Assembly: GCF_028583425.1 (NCBI RefSeq)
Contig: NC_072790.1
Span: 213,754,897-213,818,896 of the forward strand
DNA from: Eublepharis macularius
Lineage: Eukaryota > Chordata > Lepidosauria > Squamata > Eublepharidae
Reading direction: 5' to 3'
Length of the DNA stretch: 64,000 bases
Shown: piece by piece, positions 35,666 through 47,322 of the stretch
Numbering within the stretch: the stretch's first letter is position 1
How the letters are laid out: the number at the start of each line of letters is the position of its first letter
Notes under the pieces: model-generated
Told to the model about the DNA's origin: nothing
What the model saw: only the letters and a program-made list of their open reading frames with translations
Databases searched by the model: none
Program-made: the position numbers and the translations under genes

Positions 35666-36637
35666 GTTGCCACTAGAGGTGCCACGAACCTAAATATGAC
35701 CCCAAAACCCCCACAAACCAGGCCGGTGTGGGGTTCACGAACCAGCGTTCATGGAAGCTCCTTTTCACAGAACTTCCATGAACTGTATACTGGTTTGTTG
35801 GGTCATATTTACAGGAGTAGTTTAAATGGCCATTTCCCCAGAGAAATAGCCATTTAAACTGCCCTTTTAAGGCACTTGCAAGGGCGGGTCCCTTTAAACT
35901 ATCAGCTGGCAGGTAGCTGATAGTTTAAAGGGAACTGTTGTGGCAGTTCCCTTTAAACTTCCCAAACCCCAGCCCCCCCTACCCCCCCCCAGCCCCAGCC
36001 CCACACTTACCTTCCCCTGTGGTGTGGCATCCTTCCTCTCCTCCCAGGAGGGGCGGGAAGGCCATTTTTGCCACCGTGGCAGCCATTTGAGGGGCAAGAA
36101 GGCTGCTTTTGGCCTCTTCCGCCACCCTGCGGGCCCCCACGGCAATGGAGGAGGCAGTTTTTGGCCTCTTCTGCCACCCTGCAGGCCCCCAGGGCAACGG
36201 AAGAGGCCAAAAACAGAATTCCCACCCCTCCCGGGAAGAGAGGGAGGATGCTGCACCACAGGGGAAGGTAGGTGTGGGACTGGGGCTGGGGGCTGGGGGG
36301 TTGGGGGCTGGGGTTTGGGCAGTTTAAAGGGCCCTGCCACCGGCAGGTCCCTTTAAACTATCAGCTGGCATGCGGTGAAGAGGGATCCCCTCCTGCCGCC
36401 TGCCAGCTGATATTTTAAAGGGACCTGCCACTTGCGAGGCAGGAAAGGGCCCTTTAAACTGTAAAGTGCCCCTTTCCCTGCTGCTGTTAAGGCCGGAGAG
36501 GGCCTTTTAAACCCCACAAACCACAAACCACGAACTAGTTCGTAACTGGTCCAGTTTCGTGGTTCGTGGTTCGTGAAACCCATGAACCATGAACCTCCTG
36601 GGGTTTTTTTTGTTCCATGCCCATCTCTAGTTGCCAC
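35666..36637. mobile_element. hAT-like non-autonomous element (956 bp), perfect 8-bp TSD, internal foldback
   Basis: GTTGCCAC flanks 35674-36629. Ends are TAGAGGTGCCACGAACC and GTTCCATGCCCATCTCTA. Subterminal sequence repeats CACGAAC/GTTCGTG words. The interior holds inverted arms at about 35935-36080 and 36230-36340 (both reading CCCTTTAAAC, CCCAAACCCCAGCCCCC on opposite strands), plus a two-copy tandem of about 62 bp between them. Proline-rich ORFs on both strands are mirror images of these arms and are not genes. Confidence 0.87.
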
Positions 36638-36813
36638 CTGTCCCACCACTGCAGAGAAGGGTAGAGGGAATGGGGCTGTAAAGATATATCTTCTCACCTC
36701 ACATTCACCAATTTCACATATACTGTTAATATATTAATATAGAAATGGAAAACCATCAGCAGTTATGTTGTATTTCTTTTGTACTACCTATTCACTCATT
36801 CTCAAGTACATAT

Positions 36814-36992
36814 GTGCAGTTGGTTCACAACTGACTTGTGGCAACCCCAGCAAGAGGCTTTCAAGGCAAGCGAGAAGCAGAGGTGGTTTGCCAGTGCCTC
36901 TCTCTACAGACTGTTTCTTGGTTGTCTCCCATCCAAGTACTAACCCCGCTTAGCTTCCAAGATCTGATGAGGTTGGGCTGTCCCATGCTGCC
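36814..36992 (-). mobile_element. 5S-rRNA-derived SINE, antisense
   Basis: The minus strand reads through CCTCATCAGATCTTGGAAGC and GGTTAGTACTTGGATGGGAG, then the body GGCAAACCACCTCTGC. Same family as 29424. Confidence 0.82.
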
Positions 36993-38254
36993 TTCCTTCC
37001 CTTTATCATTCTTAAGACAACAAAAATGGTATAGTGCAACTATAAGCAAACATATATATGTGATAAGATGCAAGTCTTTTCATGCAAGCAAGAAACATAC
37101 TTTTGATTCACTGGAAATGGAAAGAGAATTTGAACAGAAAGATGGAATTCCTATGAAATCCACTGCTTAGGTCTAGAAAAAAGAATTTGAAAGCAGTCCC
37201 TCATTGCAGGTTTTACATGTCCCTATTTATATATCAACAGTGCTGTAAAAATGACAGGCCCTCAAGAGTGATGTTAACACGATTTTGTATTCACCGGATC
37301 TTGGGCAGGAATAATTACTTTAACACAGAATGAAGTTCTGCTAGCTAGCAGTATTGCAGAGCTCCAAAAAAGGACAGATTCACAGGAGATAAACGAACCC
37401 CCCTTTAAAAAAAAAAAGATGGTTTCACTTTATGGTTAATAAGCAACTTATGGCCTAACAAGCTTACATGTAAAAGGAGAAATGAGATACAAGCATTAGA
37501 TACATTAACATGACATACAGCTCGTGGTTACCCCCTCCCTAAACAACTTAATGGTTACATACAAATCCTGGCAACCTCCCTGAATCCTGTTGCACACAGT
37601 GCTTTAGACTAAAAGCACCACAAATAATACTCTCCCCCAACTGATTTTTAATGTTGCACTTATTTCTTCTGTTTTCTCCCCACATATTCCTCATCTTGCC
37701 AACATCTCATTTCCCCAGCCTATTGCTGGGGATTGCTTGTCGACAGTGCAGCTCATGCTCAGAAATGTCAAACTTAATGAAAAAAGAGGTGGGGGGGGGA
37801 GGGAATCCATGCAAGGTGGCCAGAGGGGATTGCTCTGGGCTACATAATTACACATTGCAGAGGTGCTGTTGGTTCTGGAACGAAACTCACATTTACAAGA
37901 TGATGGGGCAGATGAGTGAAGGGATACAGTGTGCTCCTCCTCCTGGCACCATCCACCAGGAACTCAGTGTAAGAAAAAATCAAATGATTTGGATGTGAGC
38001 CCGAGAGAATGCTCTGTTCTAGCAGTGTTCACTCCTTGTAGATGCATTGCAATTTCAGGGGCTGTGTGAGCCATGTACCATTTTGAACTACCATTTTTGT
38101 TCCTCTGACTGTGAATGAATTTCAACAGGAATAATGCACTGCTGTCTTACAGGTGAGAGTGGCACATGGATGTGGACCAAAGGTCCCCTTGGCAGTTCCC
38201 TTATATGAGAATGCAACTGGTTGTTTGTTTATATGGAACCATCTGTATATACTT
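36993..38254. other. AT-rich DNA, no gene recognised
   Basis: Nothing with defined ends seen. Confidence 0.5.
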
Positions 38255-38363
38255 TACAACCTGGATGGTCCAGGCTAGCTTGATCTCATCAGATCTTGGC
38301 TGCTAAGCAGGGTCTGCTCTGATTAGCACTTGGATGGGAGATTGCCAAGGCTGGTGAGAAGAA
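38255..38363 (+). mobile_element. 5S-rRNA-derived SINE, truncated
   Basis: TTGATCTCATCAGATCTTGG, GCTAAGCAGGGTCTGC and TAGCACTTGGATGGGAGATT match the 5S head. Only the head is present. The PLE insertion starts shortly downstream. Confidence 0.8.
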
Positions 38364-38391
38364 GGTTGTTGCAGTCAACATAAGAGATGTA

Positions 38392-39004
38392 TGATGGTTG
38401 TTGTGGGTTTTCCGGGCTGTATTGCCGTGGTCTTGGCATTGTAGTTCCTGACGTTTCGCCAGCAGCTGTGGCTGGCATCTTCAGAGGTGTAGCACCAAAA
38501 GACAGAGATCTCTCAGTGTCACAGTGTGGAAAAGATGTAGGTCATTTGTATCTACTCAGGAGGGGTGGGGTTGAGCTGAGTCATCCTGTAAGAGTTTCCC
38601 AGGGTGTGGAATGCTAATGGCGGGAGGCTTCACTGTATCCTGAGGAGGTTCTTTTGCATATGGATTGGTACTTGATGTGCTAATCTTCTCTGCAGGGCTA
38701 TTGTCAGGGATAGAATGTTTTGTTAGCCTGGTGTTTTTCAGAACTGGCAACCATGCTCGGTTCATTCTTAAGGTTTCTTCTTTCCTGTTGAAGTTTTGCT
38801 TATGCTTGTGAATTTCAATGGCTTCCCTGTGCAGTCTGACAAAGTAGTTGGAAGTGTTGTCCAGTATTTTGGTGTCCTGGAATAAGATACTGTGCCCTGT
38901 TTGAGTTAGGCTATGTTCAGCCACTGCTGATTTTTCAGGTTGTCCAAGTCTGCAGTGTCTTTCATGTTCTTTTATTCTTGTCTGGATGCTACGCTTTGTG
39001 GTCC
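38392..39004 (-). pseudogene. PLE left arm: partial GIY-YIG endonuclease coding region
   Basis: Minus-strand frame from about 39004 to 38556. It encodes TTKRSIQTRIKEHERHCRLG to the same C-terminus as the right arm (DDSAQPHPS). The GIY and YIG strands are missing because the arm is truncated upstream. It is not a functional gene. Near-identity with 39630-40253 shows both arms came from one template. Confidence 0.85.
38447..38487 (-). ncRNA. Hammerhead ribozyme motif of the PLE, left arm
   Basis: Exact reverse complement of the core described at 40144-40184. Confidence 0.75.
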
Positions 39005-40075
39005 TCCCCATTCTTCCTCCCCATGGCTCCAAATGAATTGAAAGAATTGATGGGGTTTTTGAATCATCTCAACAACATCCACCTGAACATACAATTCACC
39101 ATGGAGAAAGAAATCGAGGGAAAACTCCCATTCCTGGATACCTGGGTCATCCGCAAAGCAAACTTTCAGTTAGGTCACAAGGTCTACAGGAAACCAACTC
39201 ACACTGATCGGTACCTACACAAAAACTCCAATCACCACCCCCGACAGAAAAGAGGCATAATGAAAACATTAGTGGATCGTGCAAGACGGATATGTGAACC
39301 GCACTTTCTCAATGAGGAAATTAATCATCTAAACCACGCACTTCAGGCAAATGGCTACTCCAGAAATGAAATCCAAAGAGCAATCAAACCCAGGATGAAT
39401 CAAACAACCAAAGAAAAACAGTCTCCCACAGGAAAAGTGTTTTTGCCATATATCAAAGGAATTACTGATCAGATGGGAAAGCTTATGAAAAAGCATAACC
39501 TTCAAGCAGTATTCAGACCCACCCGAAAAATACAACAGATGCTACGATCAGCAAAAGACAGTAGAGACCCCCTAACCTCTGCAGGAGTATACCGTATACC
39601 CTGCAGCTGTGGACAAGTTTACATCGGGACCACAAAGCGTAGCATCCAGACAAGAATAAAAGAACATGAAAGACACTGCAGACTTGGACAACCTGAAAAA
39701 TCAGCAGTGGCTGAACATAGCCTAACTCAAACAGGGCACAGTATCTTATTCCAGGACACCAAAATACTGGACAACACTTCCAACTACTTTGTCAGACTGC
39801 ACAGGGAAGCCATTGAAATTCACAAGCATAAGCAAAACTTCAACAGGAAAGAAGAAACCTTAAGAATGAACCGAGCATGGTTACCAGTTCTGAAAAACAC
39901 CAGGCTAACAAAACATTCTATCCCTGACAATAGCCCTGCAGAGAAGATTAGCACATCAAGTACCAATCCATATGCAAAAGAACCTCCTCAGGATACAGTG
40001 AAGCCTCCCGCCATTAGCATTCCACACCCTGGGAAACTCTTACAGGATGACTCAGCTCAACCCCACCCCTCCTGA
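39005..40075 (+). CDS. PLE reverse transcriptase C-terminus plus GIY-YIG endonuclease, 5'-truncated ORF
   Basis: Open to the TGA at 40073-40075; the frame continues backward into the inverted arm, which is chance. It starts just after where the RT YVDD box would lie: PMAPNELKELMGFLNHLNNI, IQFTMEKEIEGKLPFLDTW and THTDRYLHKNSNHHPRQKRG are typical post-catalytic PLE RT segments. The endonuclease follows: GVYRIPC (39583 on) and CGQVYIGTTKRSIQTRIKEH supply the GIY and YIG strands and the catalytic Arg. PLE proteins normally perform target-primed insertion. Without the RT palm this copy cannot do so. The uninterrupted frame suggests the insertion is fairly young. Confidence 0.85.
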   Translation, partial: SPFFLPMAPNELKELMGFLNHLNNIHLNIQFTMEKEIEGKLPFLDTWVIRKANFQLGHKVYRKPTHTDRYLHKNSNHHPRQKRGIMKTLVDRARRICEPHFLNEEINHLNHALQANGYSRNEIQRAIKPRMNQTTKEKQSPTGKVFLPYIKGITDQMGKLMKKHNLQAVFRPTRKIQQMLRSAKDSRDPLTSAGVYRIPCSCGQVYIGTTKRSIQTRIKEHERHCRLGQPEKSAVAEHSLTQTGHSILFQDTKILDNTSNYFVRLHREAIEIHKHKQNFNRKEETLRMNRAWLPVLKNTRLTKHSIPDNSPAEKISTSSTNPYAKEPPQDTVKPPAISIPHPGKLLQDDSAQPHPS

Positions 40076-40143
40076 GTAGATACAAATGACCTACATCTTT
40101 TCCACACTGTGACACTGAGAGATCTCTGTCTTTTGGTGCTACA

Positions 40144-40184
40144 CCTCTGAAGATGCCAGCCACAGCTGCTGGCGAAACGTCAGG
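40144..40184 (+). ncRNA. Hammerhead ribozyme motif in the PLE terminal region
   Basis: Layout: stem I half CCT, core CTGAAGA (40147-40153, fits CUGANGA), stem II GCCAGC/GCTGGC with perfect 6-bp pairing around a 7-nt loop, GAAA (40174-40177), a minimal ACGT stem III, cleavage triplet GTC (40179-40181), stem I half AGG. Hammerheads with very short stem III are known from PLE terminal repeats. Activity is untested. Confidence 0.82.
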
Positions 40185-40549
40185 AACTACAATGCCAAGA
40201 CCACGGCAATACAGCCCGGAAAACCCACAACAACCATCGTTCTCCGGCCGTGAAAGCCTTCGACAATACATAAGAGATGTACTTAATCTATACTTACTAT
40301 TTTATTCTGTGCCCTAGTATTAATTGCCCTCGTGATGTGCTACACCAGCCATTTATGATTCAGGCTGACTGGCTATTGGATTAACATGCAAGTGTCATTG
40401 AGATATTTCTAATACTTATATTCAGTTACCTGAACAGTCTACACATGTATACGCCTTCATGTGTGGAGTGTCCCCCTTAAGCATCAAATATATGCACATG
40501 TGCACTACGGCATACTTTATTAAAGGGACCACTTCCTAGTGTATACCAG

Positions 40550-41290
40550 GGTCCCAGATTGGAACATTACTTCATATGGGAGTGGGGAGTTTCCCCCACA
40601 AAAGCAGGAGGAAAACAGGGTACAACTGAAATCTTTATTGTGAAAAACACAGAAAAGGGGAGTAGTGAGAGGCACAAGAACTGCATCATGCAAGCAACCA
40701 TGCAATACATATACTTAGTAAAATTCACTAAAACAGTAAACTCTATCCCCTAAACAACAACTAAGTACAACAATAGCAAAAGGAAACAAAAATATACAAG
40801 CCTATCCTGAAGAGAGAAAGGACGTCCTGGGTCGTTTCCAGATGGCTTACCTGCACCCGGGACGTCGCGCCACATTTCAGATCGTGCCAGGGAATACGTG
40901 AAATATCGCGTTTTCTCACGTGAGTTTTGCGCGACGTCATGCAAAACTCATGCAAGAAAACGCGATATTTCGCGTTTTCCCCAGCATGATCCAAAATGTG
41001 GCGCGACGTCCCGGGTGCAGGTAAGCCGTCTGGAAACGGCCCTGGAGAGAGAAGTGGAAGCAATGCTTGTGTAACATGTGATCCCAGGCAGCAACTGGGT
41101 ACAGAATGAAAAGGAAAATGGGGCAGAGACCGAGACCGGCTCCTCCAAGTCTCCATGGGTCCTATGCGGAGTCACAGGGATGGTAGTATAAGGTCTGGGG
41201 AAGAAATACTGCAAGGTCCCTGGGGTTGGGGGGGGGGGAACTGCATTTATACTCCCAAAGCTAGAATCATTTTCTGATAGTGGTGCTCCC
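40550..41290 (-). repeat. Possible LTR-like segment hosting a palindromic insertion
   Basis: CCTATCCTGAAGAG and the sequence after it align with 28281-28310 if the palindrome at 40831-41040 is removed. Limits uncertain; no viral genes visible. Confidence 0.25.
40831..41040. mobile_element. CpG-rich near-perfect palindrome (foldback MITE)
   Basis: Arms of about 100 bp: TCGTTTCCAGATGGCTTACC, ACCCGGGACGTCGCGCCACA and TATCGCGTTTTC are mirrored on the right, around a central GCGACGTCA between GAGTTTTGC and GCAAAACTC. Possible flanking duplication GTCCTGG/GCCCTGG is imperfect. Confidence 0.78.
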
Positions 41291-42253
41291 ATATCAGTAT
41301 TAGATTGGTGCCAAAAATATGCATTTTATCTGCAGATTTGGGTTTTAATGGCTAGGTGAGAAAATGTGATCTGCAGAGTCACTGAGATGATGAATATCTA
41401 GAAAAACATATGACGTCTTAGGCTCCAGGGATGACAAAAGATCAGGAGGGTGTGATGGCTATGTCTGGGGAAGTTGATGGTTTTCTGATAAGGTTGATTG
41501 CCTGTTGGTCCTGCCATGCATTAAGGCTATTAAGAAGTCTACTGACTGAAACTTTGCTGTAGTTTTGAATGGGGGTAGTTGATATATTTATATTTTGACA
41601 GATCTTTAGGTACAATGAGTTGCTTCCCTTTTGTGATGCAGGAAGTGCCTTGGAATGCCAACTGTCCCCTAAAATCCCATCATTAATTTGTACATTTGTG
41701 TTATGTGTCATCAAATCACTTCTGACTTACAGCAACTCATTTCCCACACATTTTATTCCAAACTTTAGGAGAGACCAAAATAGGAGATAAATGTGCCATC
41801 ATTTCTGGGGGTTCTTTTGCTGGGATCTCAGCTGTGCAGTACCATATTCCCTCAAGCATGTCTCCCACCATTCAAAAGGTCTGTTTCTAAACTCTGATGT
41901 GGGCTTCAGAAGTACAGAGTTCTGCAAAAGCGAAATGCACACACACTACTAGTGAAATCAAAAATGTTTCTGAAATTTAATCTGTGGCAATGACTGTTTC
42001 ACGCAGGGAAAACCCTTGATCAAGACATGAGCAGGCATGTGTGAATTGACCTTTGGAATGGGATTTTGATTTTGGAGAGATGGCTGTGGGATGATTTTGA
42101 ATTTCTCATTATGTGCATAATTAAATGCATGAGTACACTGTCACTTGAGAAGGGGACCCTAGAATCAAATTTTGTTTGGCATGATTATTTTTCACTGCCA
42201 GTAGACAAGTCACATTTTTTGGCATATTCACTCTTTCAATTCAGAGAGACTGT

Positions 42254-42335
42254 TGCAGTATTAAGTAGAATTACATCTAAGTCCATTGAAGTCAATAGTT
42301 TTAGACAGGTGTACCTCTGCTTATGATGGTACTGT
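42254..42335. repeat. Member of the short imperfect-palindrome family
   Basis: ACATCTAAGTCCATTGAAGT is mirrored by TCAATAGTTTTAGACAGGTG. Ends are CAGTATTAAGTAGAATT and CCTCTGCTTATGATGGTACTG. Confidence 0.55.
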
Positions 42336-44118
42336 TAATAACATAGTTCACAAGATGAAAGATTATGAAGCTTTCTTTGAGTGAAGCATCATGCCTCAAT
42401 CCAAGATGATCACTCATATGCAATTTCTTTAACGCATCATTGTCTTCTTAGCTCACGTTTAATTCCCTTGGAAAGTCCATGAGCAGAATTTTCAGAAAGC
42501 CTTTGAGATGAGACGGTATCTAGAAGGAATAGGAGAGAGGCTTTGGGGTAGACATAATAGGTGCCTGTTTGCATTTGAGTTCAGCTCTCTTCCAAAAAGG
42601 TTATTTTGAACAGAATGATAAAAGGCAGCAAATGCTGCCAAGCAGGAACTCGACAAGTGGGAAGCAGCCTGATGAATGGGACGTGATATCTGCTTGAATG
42701 ATTTGAAAGCACACTGGGGCTCGATCTTCATGGACAACATATCACAATTTCATATATATTAGCAATACAGCTGGACTAGAAAAATGTTACAGGAAAATGA
42801 GCTTCAGAAGGAGATGCTATGCTAAACTTGAAACCTTCTAGTGTACATTTTTGAATTGTGTGGTAAAAAAATAACCCAATGAAGCACCATCCAATCATTG
42901 CCAAACCAGGCCAATAAGACTATTTCAACACATCAGCGTGCACATTTTTGAATGTGTAATATTAGATAAAGAATTAAAAGTAATTTCTACTTTACCACTG
43001 GGGTATACATTATGAAATTCCTGAGCTAAACATATATATGGAAAATCCTGTTTTGGGTCATTACCATAATTTTCCAGAATGGTAATACAAATTCAAGATC
43101 CCTGAGAATTACAACTCCCTCCCCTGTCCCTAACATTCCATGCCCCGCCCCCCAAGTTTGGGTGCTTACCAGCAATGCAGCATGAGCTCATGTTATTCTT
43201 TGATTACACAGATTTCTTGGGCAATGGCATTTCTCCCTTCCAATCAGATCCTTGCAAGGAAGAAGCACAGAGTTCTACAAGCCAATTGTATTTGGAGACA
43301 AGCCGCAGAGAGCTGCCATTCTCCTTCACTCCCTCTTTTTCTCTGCAAGTTGTGACTGGGGTCGCCTTGTTTAGTGGTCTGTAGAATTGGAATCCTTGGT
43401 CCAATTCACTTGAAACTTGGTGGTTCTTTAGTGGACAGGAAGCAGAAGCTCCTCTACAATTTTGGTGCCATTTGATTGAAAACCTTGAGGAAAATCAACC
43501 TTTGGATTCCTCTAGCTAATTCTTGTCTGACTGGCAATGGCCCTCAAGTAAAAAAGATCTTTCCTGATGCCTGCTAAAATTTATCCCGGGACACTCTGTG
43601 TGCAAAGTACATGCAGCACTACTGAGCCACAACCCCTCCAGCTGCCAAAGTCTGGAGGAGCATGAAACAATATCACCTCCTTGCTACACCATGATTTTAT
43701 TTATTTTCCAAAATGTAATCAGTGAATGTACTTCCAGTTCTTTCAGCTAATTCTGATGCCGCAAAACCAAATAATTAACAACTCCTCAGGTGCAAATAAA
43801 ACAGCCACAATGCTCTTTTAAAATGTTGTGAATGTTATTCATATTGTGTCATACAATAATTAAGCCCAGAGAGCCTGCAAATGGTCTCTAATCCATATAA
43901 GCAATGGAAGCAGTAGGGATTGGAAATATAAAAGGTCATTGCACTCATTAGGAGATTAGTCCTGGTGTATGACAAAAATGTCAAAGGTTAGCAAATGTCA
44001 TAATGAAGAAAAGACATGCTATGCAATGGTTCAAAGAGTTGCTCTTTGCATATTGTAGGCTGAGATACGAAACACCCTTTCCCCACTGATTTACTCCCAA
44101 GAAAACTGATTGAAATTA

Positions 44119-44310
44119 ATGGTGGTGGAAACTGCTATCAAGTTGCAGCCAATTTGTGGCATCCCTGTAGGGTTTTCAAAACAAGAGATGAACAGAGGTG
44201 GTTTGCCGCTGCCTGCTCTGCATAGTGACTCGGGACTTCCTTGGTGTCCTCCCATCCAACCAACCCTACTTAGCTTATGCGATCTGAGGAGATCAGACTA
44301 GTCTGGGATT
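44119..44310 (-). mobile_element. 5S-rRNA-derived SINE, antisense
   Basis: The minus strand reads TCTGATCTCCTCAGATCGCA, TAAGTAGGGTTGGTTGG and ATGGGAGGACACCAAGGAAG, then GGCAAACCACCTCTGTTC. Confidence 0.8.
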
Positions 44311-46029
44311 AATAGCATACTCTATATGATCAGAGAAGGCAGAAATGCAGAGTGCTTACAGATTTGCAACGCAATGTGATATGAATAGGATTGGCCAATT
44401 TGTCCAGGGGAGGACCACCACTGGGAAATAGAGCATTGTAAGGCTAAGCTAGATGTTCAGCAGCAGGCCTTTGCTTGGGAATCCAGGAGGCTGCAAATTG
44501 GTGGAGAGAGGCTATGGAAAAGGGACACGTATGAGGGGGCGCTGAGCCATTCTTCTACTTGCCACTTCTTCCCTGAAGCCCCTGCACAGCCTCTTTTCTA
44601 CGTAGTATGGCAAGATGCAGACAGCTGGTGAGAAAGTGGCTGAGAGGGATGCAGGAGAAAAGGGAAGGGTGGGGAAAGGGTTAAGCAACCAGTCCCACCT
44701 TTCACTTCTCAACTACAAATTTTAAGCCCTTCCACATCAACTTAACTTCTGACTCCCTGTCTGCCACCCGATTGAACACATGGAGTATTATATTCCACAC
44801 AATAAACTAACAGTGCCATCATAAGTAGAGTTGCACCAAGGAATGTTACACATTTCGACATGAATATACATGACATTTGGACTCTGAAGTGTCATGGGGG
44901 TGGTTTAGAAGTTGACTCAAAGAACTCAGCAATTGCTGTGTTTGAGGAAGGCTGAAACACTGCAAAGTTAGAGATCAGAGTGTTCAGTTCTATATTTTGC
45001 TGTATTTCTTCCTTCCCCAGACACAGCGATCAGAAGCCCACTCCTAGAGAGCACAAAAAATGCTTTTTATTGTGCTGTATGTGGACATGGATGTGATAAG
45101 CAATCTTTTACTGTGGTTTGGATAACACCGTGTAAAATCATGAGGATCCATGAGTGTCTTTGTTTTCAGTTCATGTTTTTGCACTAAGGGTGTTGCAACA
45201 TTTGTTGCAAAGATTCATGTGGAAAGAGTTTTTCAGGCCAGTTTACATCATTCAATGGAAAGTGACTATGGTGAGGCAATCCCAGGATTACTTCACAAGC
45301 CCAGCGAACATCTGCTGTGCTGTAGCATTTTTTTTGCGACCAGCCATATTATTTACTTGATCTGCGGGCACAGTTAGCAGATGGAACAGCTGCAAACTGA
45401 CTGCAAGAGAGAGGGAACAGGAAAAAGCGGAGATTGAACTAGACTTTAACTTTCCATGTCTTACTGTCCTTAAACCCTTTGTGAATCAGAGAGATTTCCA
45501 GGGGTTTGTCCCTTTCCTGCACAAAGGAATGAGCGTGTGTGTAGGTTTGAAATGAAAGCATTTTTCTCTTTCCTAGGTTTAGAAGGGGAGTACGTTCTTA
45601 CACTAGATGTTGTACTTTGGTGTGTCTGACAGGCATTGTCTGTTGATGGAGGATCTTCTTTTCAATTACTGTATCAGTTTTCTACCCCTTCTACCCTTCT
45701 CTCCTCCACTGCCTAAATGTAGATTGTAAGGTCCTTGGGGTAGAGAACTTGCTTTAAGAGTTTTTGGCTGACTTTTACATTGGACAGTACTGTTTTTGTG
45801 GAGGAGGTTCAGTCTGTGGATTTAGCCATGGATAACTGAGCCATTTGCCAAAGCTGTTAGTTCTTCATTGGATAGGCAATTGGAATTTTTGTGCTAAGGA
45901 TCCATTTAAAATCATCTAGATCTAACTTCTACCCAGTCCCCCGCAAACATGGCTCACTGTCAAAAAATCAGGCCCACGTTTATGACCAGTAAACAGGATG
46001 CAAGCCAAATCAACAGGTGTTCATGCATC

Positions 46030-46095
46030 TTTCCAAGTCCATTGAAGTCAATGGGCCTAGAAGGATGTAATTCTGCTGAAGACTGCATTTCAAGT
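46030..46095. repeat. Member of the short imperfect-palindrome family
   Basis: CTTTCCAAGTCCATTGAAGT is mirrored by TCAATGGGCCTAGAAGGATG, followed by TAATTCTGCTGAAGACTGCA. Confidence 0.6.
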
Positions 46096-47322
46096 GGCAT
46101 GCAGTACACTGCTACACAGGGCCTTGGACATGTTCCAGCAAGAAGTTACATGCATTATAAATAGCATGATAAAATGAAATCAAGTAGCATGTATAGCTAT
46201 TTTAGCAAGCAAACACTCTGGTTGGGATGCCAGCTGTAATATAGGTGAGAAGGAAGAAATGTTTAATAAACTGTGTGGACCACTTATGGGCCATTTTTAC
46301 CCAGTTACAATGATGAATATTGACAGGGATCTGTGAAAACCACTACTTGAGTTCTGGATCCTTGCCCAGCTTGCCTGCTACAGTCATGTAAGGACAAAAA
46401 AAATGAGCCCATGATGTCTATCATAAATCAGTCACTAACTCAAGGCACCTTCTCATGGCCATTATCCACCCATTACTTAAAAAAAATCCCTGGACAAAAA
46501 TGACATGTCTAATTATCACTAAGTCTCTTATCTGCCATTTCCAGACAAAGTGAGAGAGCAGCAGCAGACCAACTTCAGGTTTCCTTGCATAACTGTTGTA
46601 TTCTGGACCCCTTTCAGTCTAATTTTAGGCCATGCTATGGGGCGTAGACAGTTTTGGTGGCAGTAGTTGATGACCTCCATCTGAACGTAGACAAAGGCCA
46701 TCCTTCTTTACTGCTCCTCCTGGATCTATCAGAAGTCTTTTATACATGAGATCACGCCATTCAGTGGGGGTATTTGGAAGAAGAGGAAGGTAACAGGGGA
46801 TGTGCCTTAGAATGAGTTAAATCATTGCTCATGGAGGACACAAAGATTTGCTATTGAAGACCAGGTATCTTCAGTGTCAGAATTATCTTGTGGGGTTTCA
46901 CAGGGCGCAATCTTACCCCCTGTTATTCAAATTCTATGTAAAGCTTTTAGGAGAAGGATGTTTGAGTTAGGCTATGTTCAGCCACTGCTGATTTTTCAGG
47001 TTGTCCAAGTCTGCAGTGTCTTTCATGTTCTTTTATTCTTGTCTGGATGCTACGCTTTGTGGTCCCGATGTAAACTTGTCCACAGCTGCAGGGTATACGG
47101 TATACTCCTGCAGAGGTTAGGGGGTCTCTGCTGTCTTTTGCTGATCGTAGCATCTGTTGTATTTTTCGGGTGGGTCTGAATACTGCTTGAAGGTTATGCT
47201 TTTTCATAAGCTTTCCCATCTGATCAGTAATTCCTTTGATATATGGCAAAAACACTTTTCCTGTGGGAGACTGTTTTTCTTTGGTTGTTTGCTTCATCCT
47301 GGGTTTGATTGCTCTTCGGATT

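Larger units (their letters stand above)
38378..40281. mobile_element. Penelope-like element inserted as a head-to-head inverted pair, 14-bp TSD
   Basis: ACATAAGAGATGTA occurs at 38378-38391 and 40268-40281. Left arm 38392-39004 is minus-oriented, covering most of the endonuclease region and the 3' end but lacking the last roughly 28 nt. Right arm 39005-40267 is plus-oriented, running from just past the RT active site to the full 3' end CGGCCGTGAAAGCCTTCGAC. One TSD brackets both arms, so they arrived as one event. Each arm carries a hammerhead ribozyme motif. Confidence 0.92.
41291..46329. other. AT-rich DNA, no gene recognised
   Basis: Contains palindrome-family members at 42254-42335 and 46030-46095 and a 5S SINE at 44119-44310. 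43560-43650 and 45700-45790 loosely resemble old MIR/LINE fragments. Confidence 0.45.

Noticed and set aside
35894..36356. Pro-rich ORFs on both strands
   Set aside because: Mirror images produced by inverted arms in a hAT-like element.
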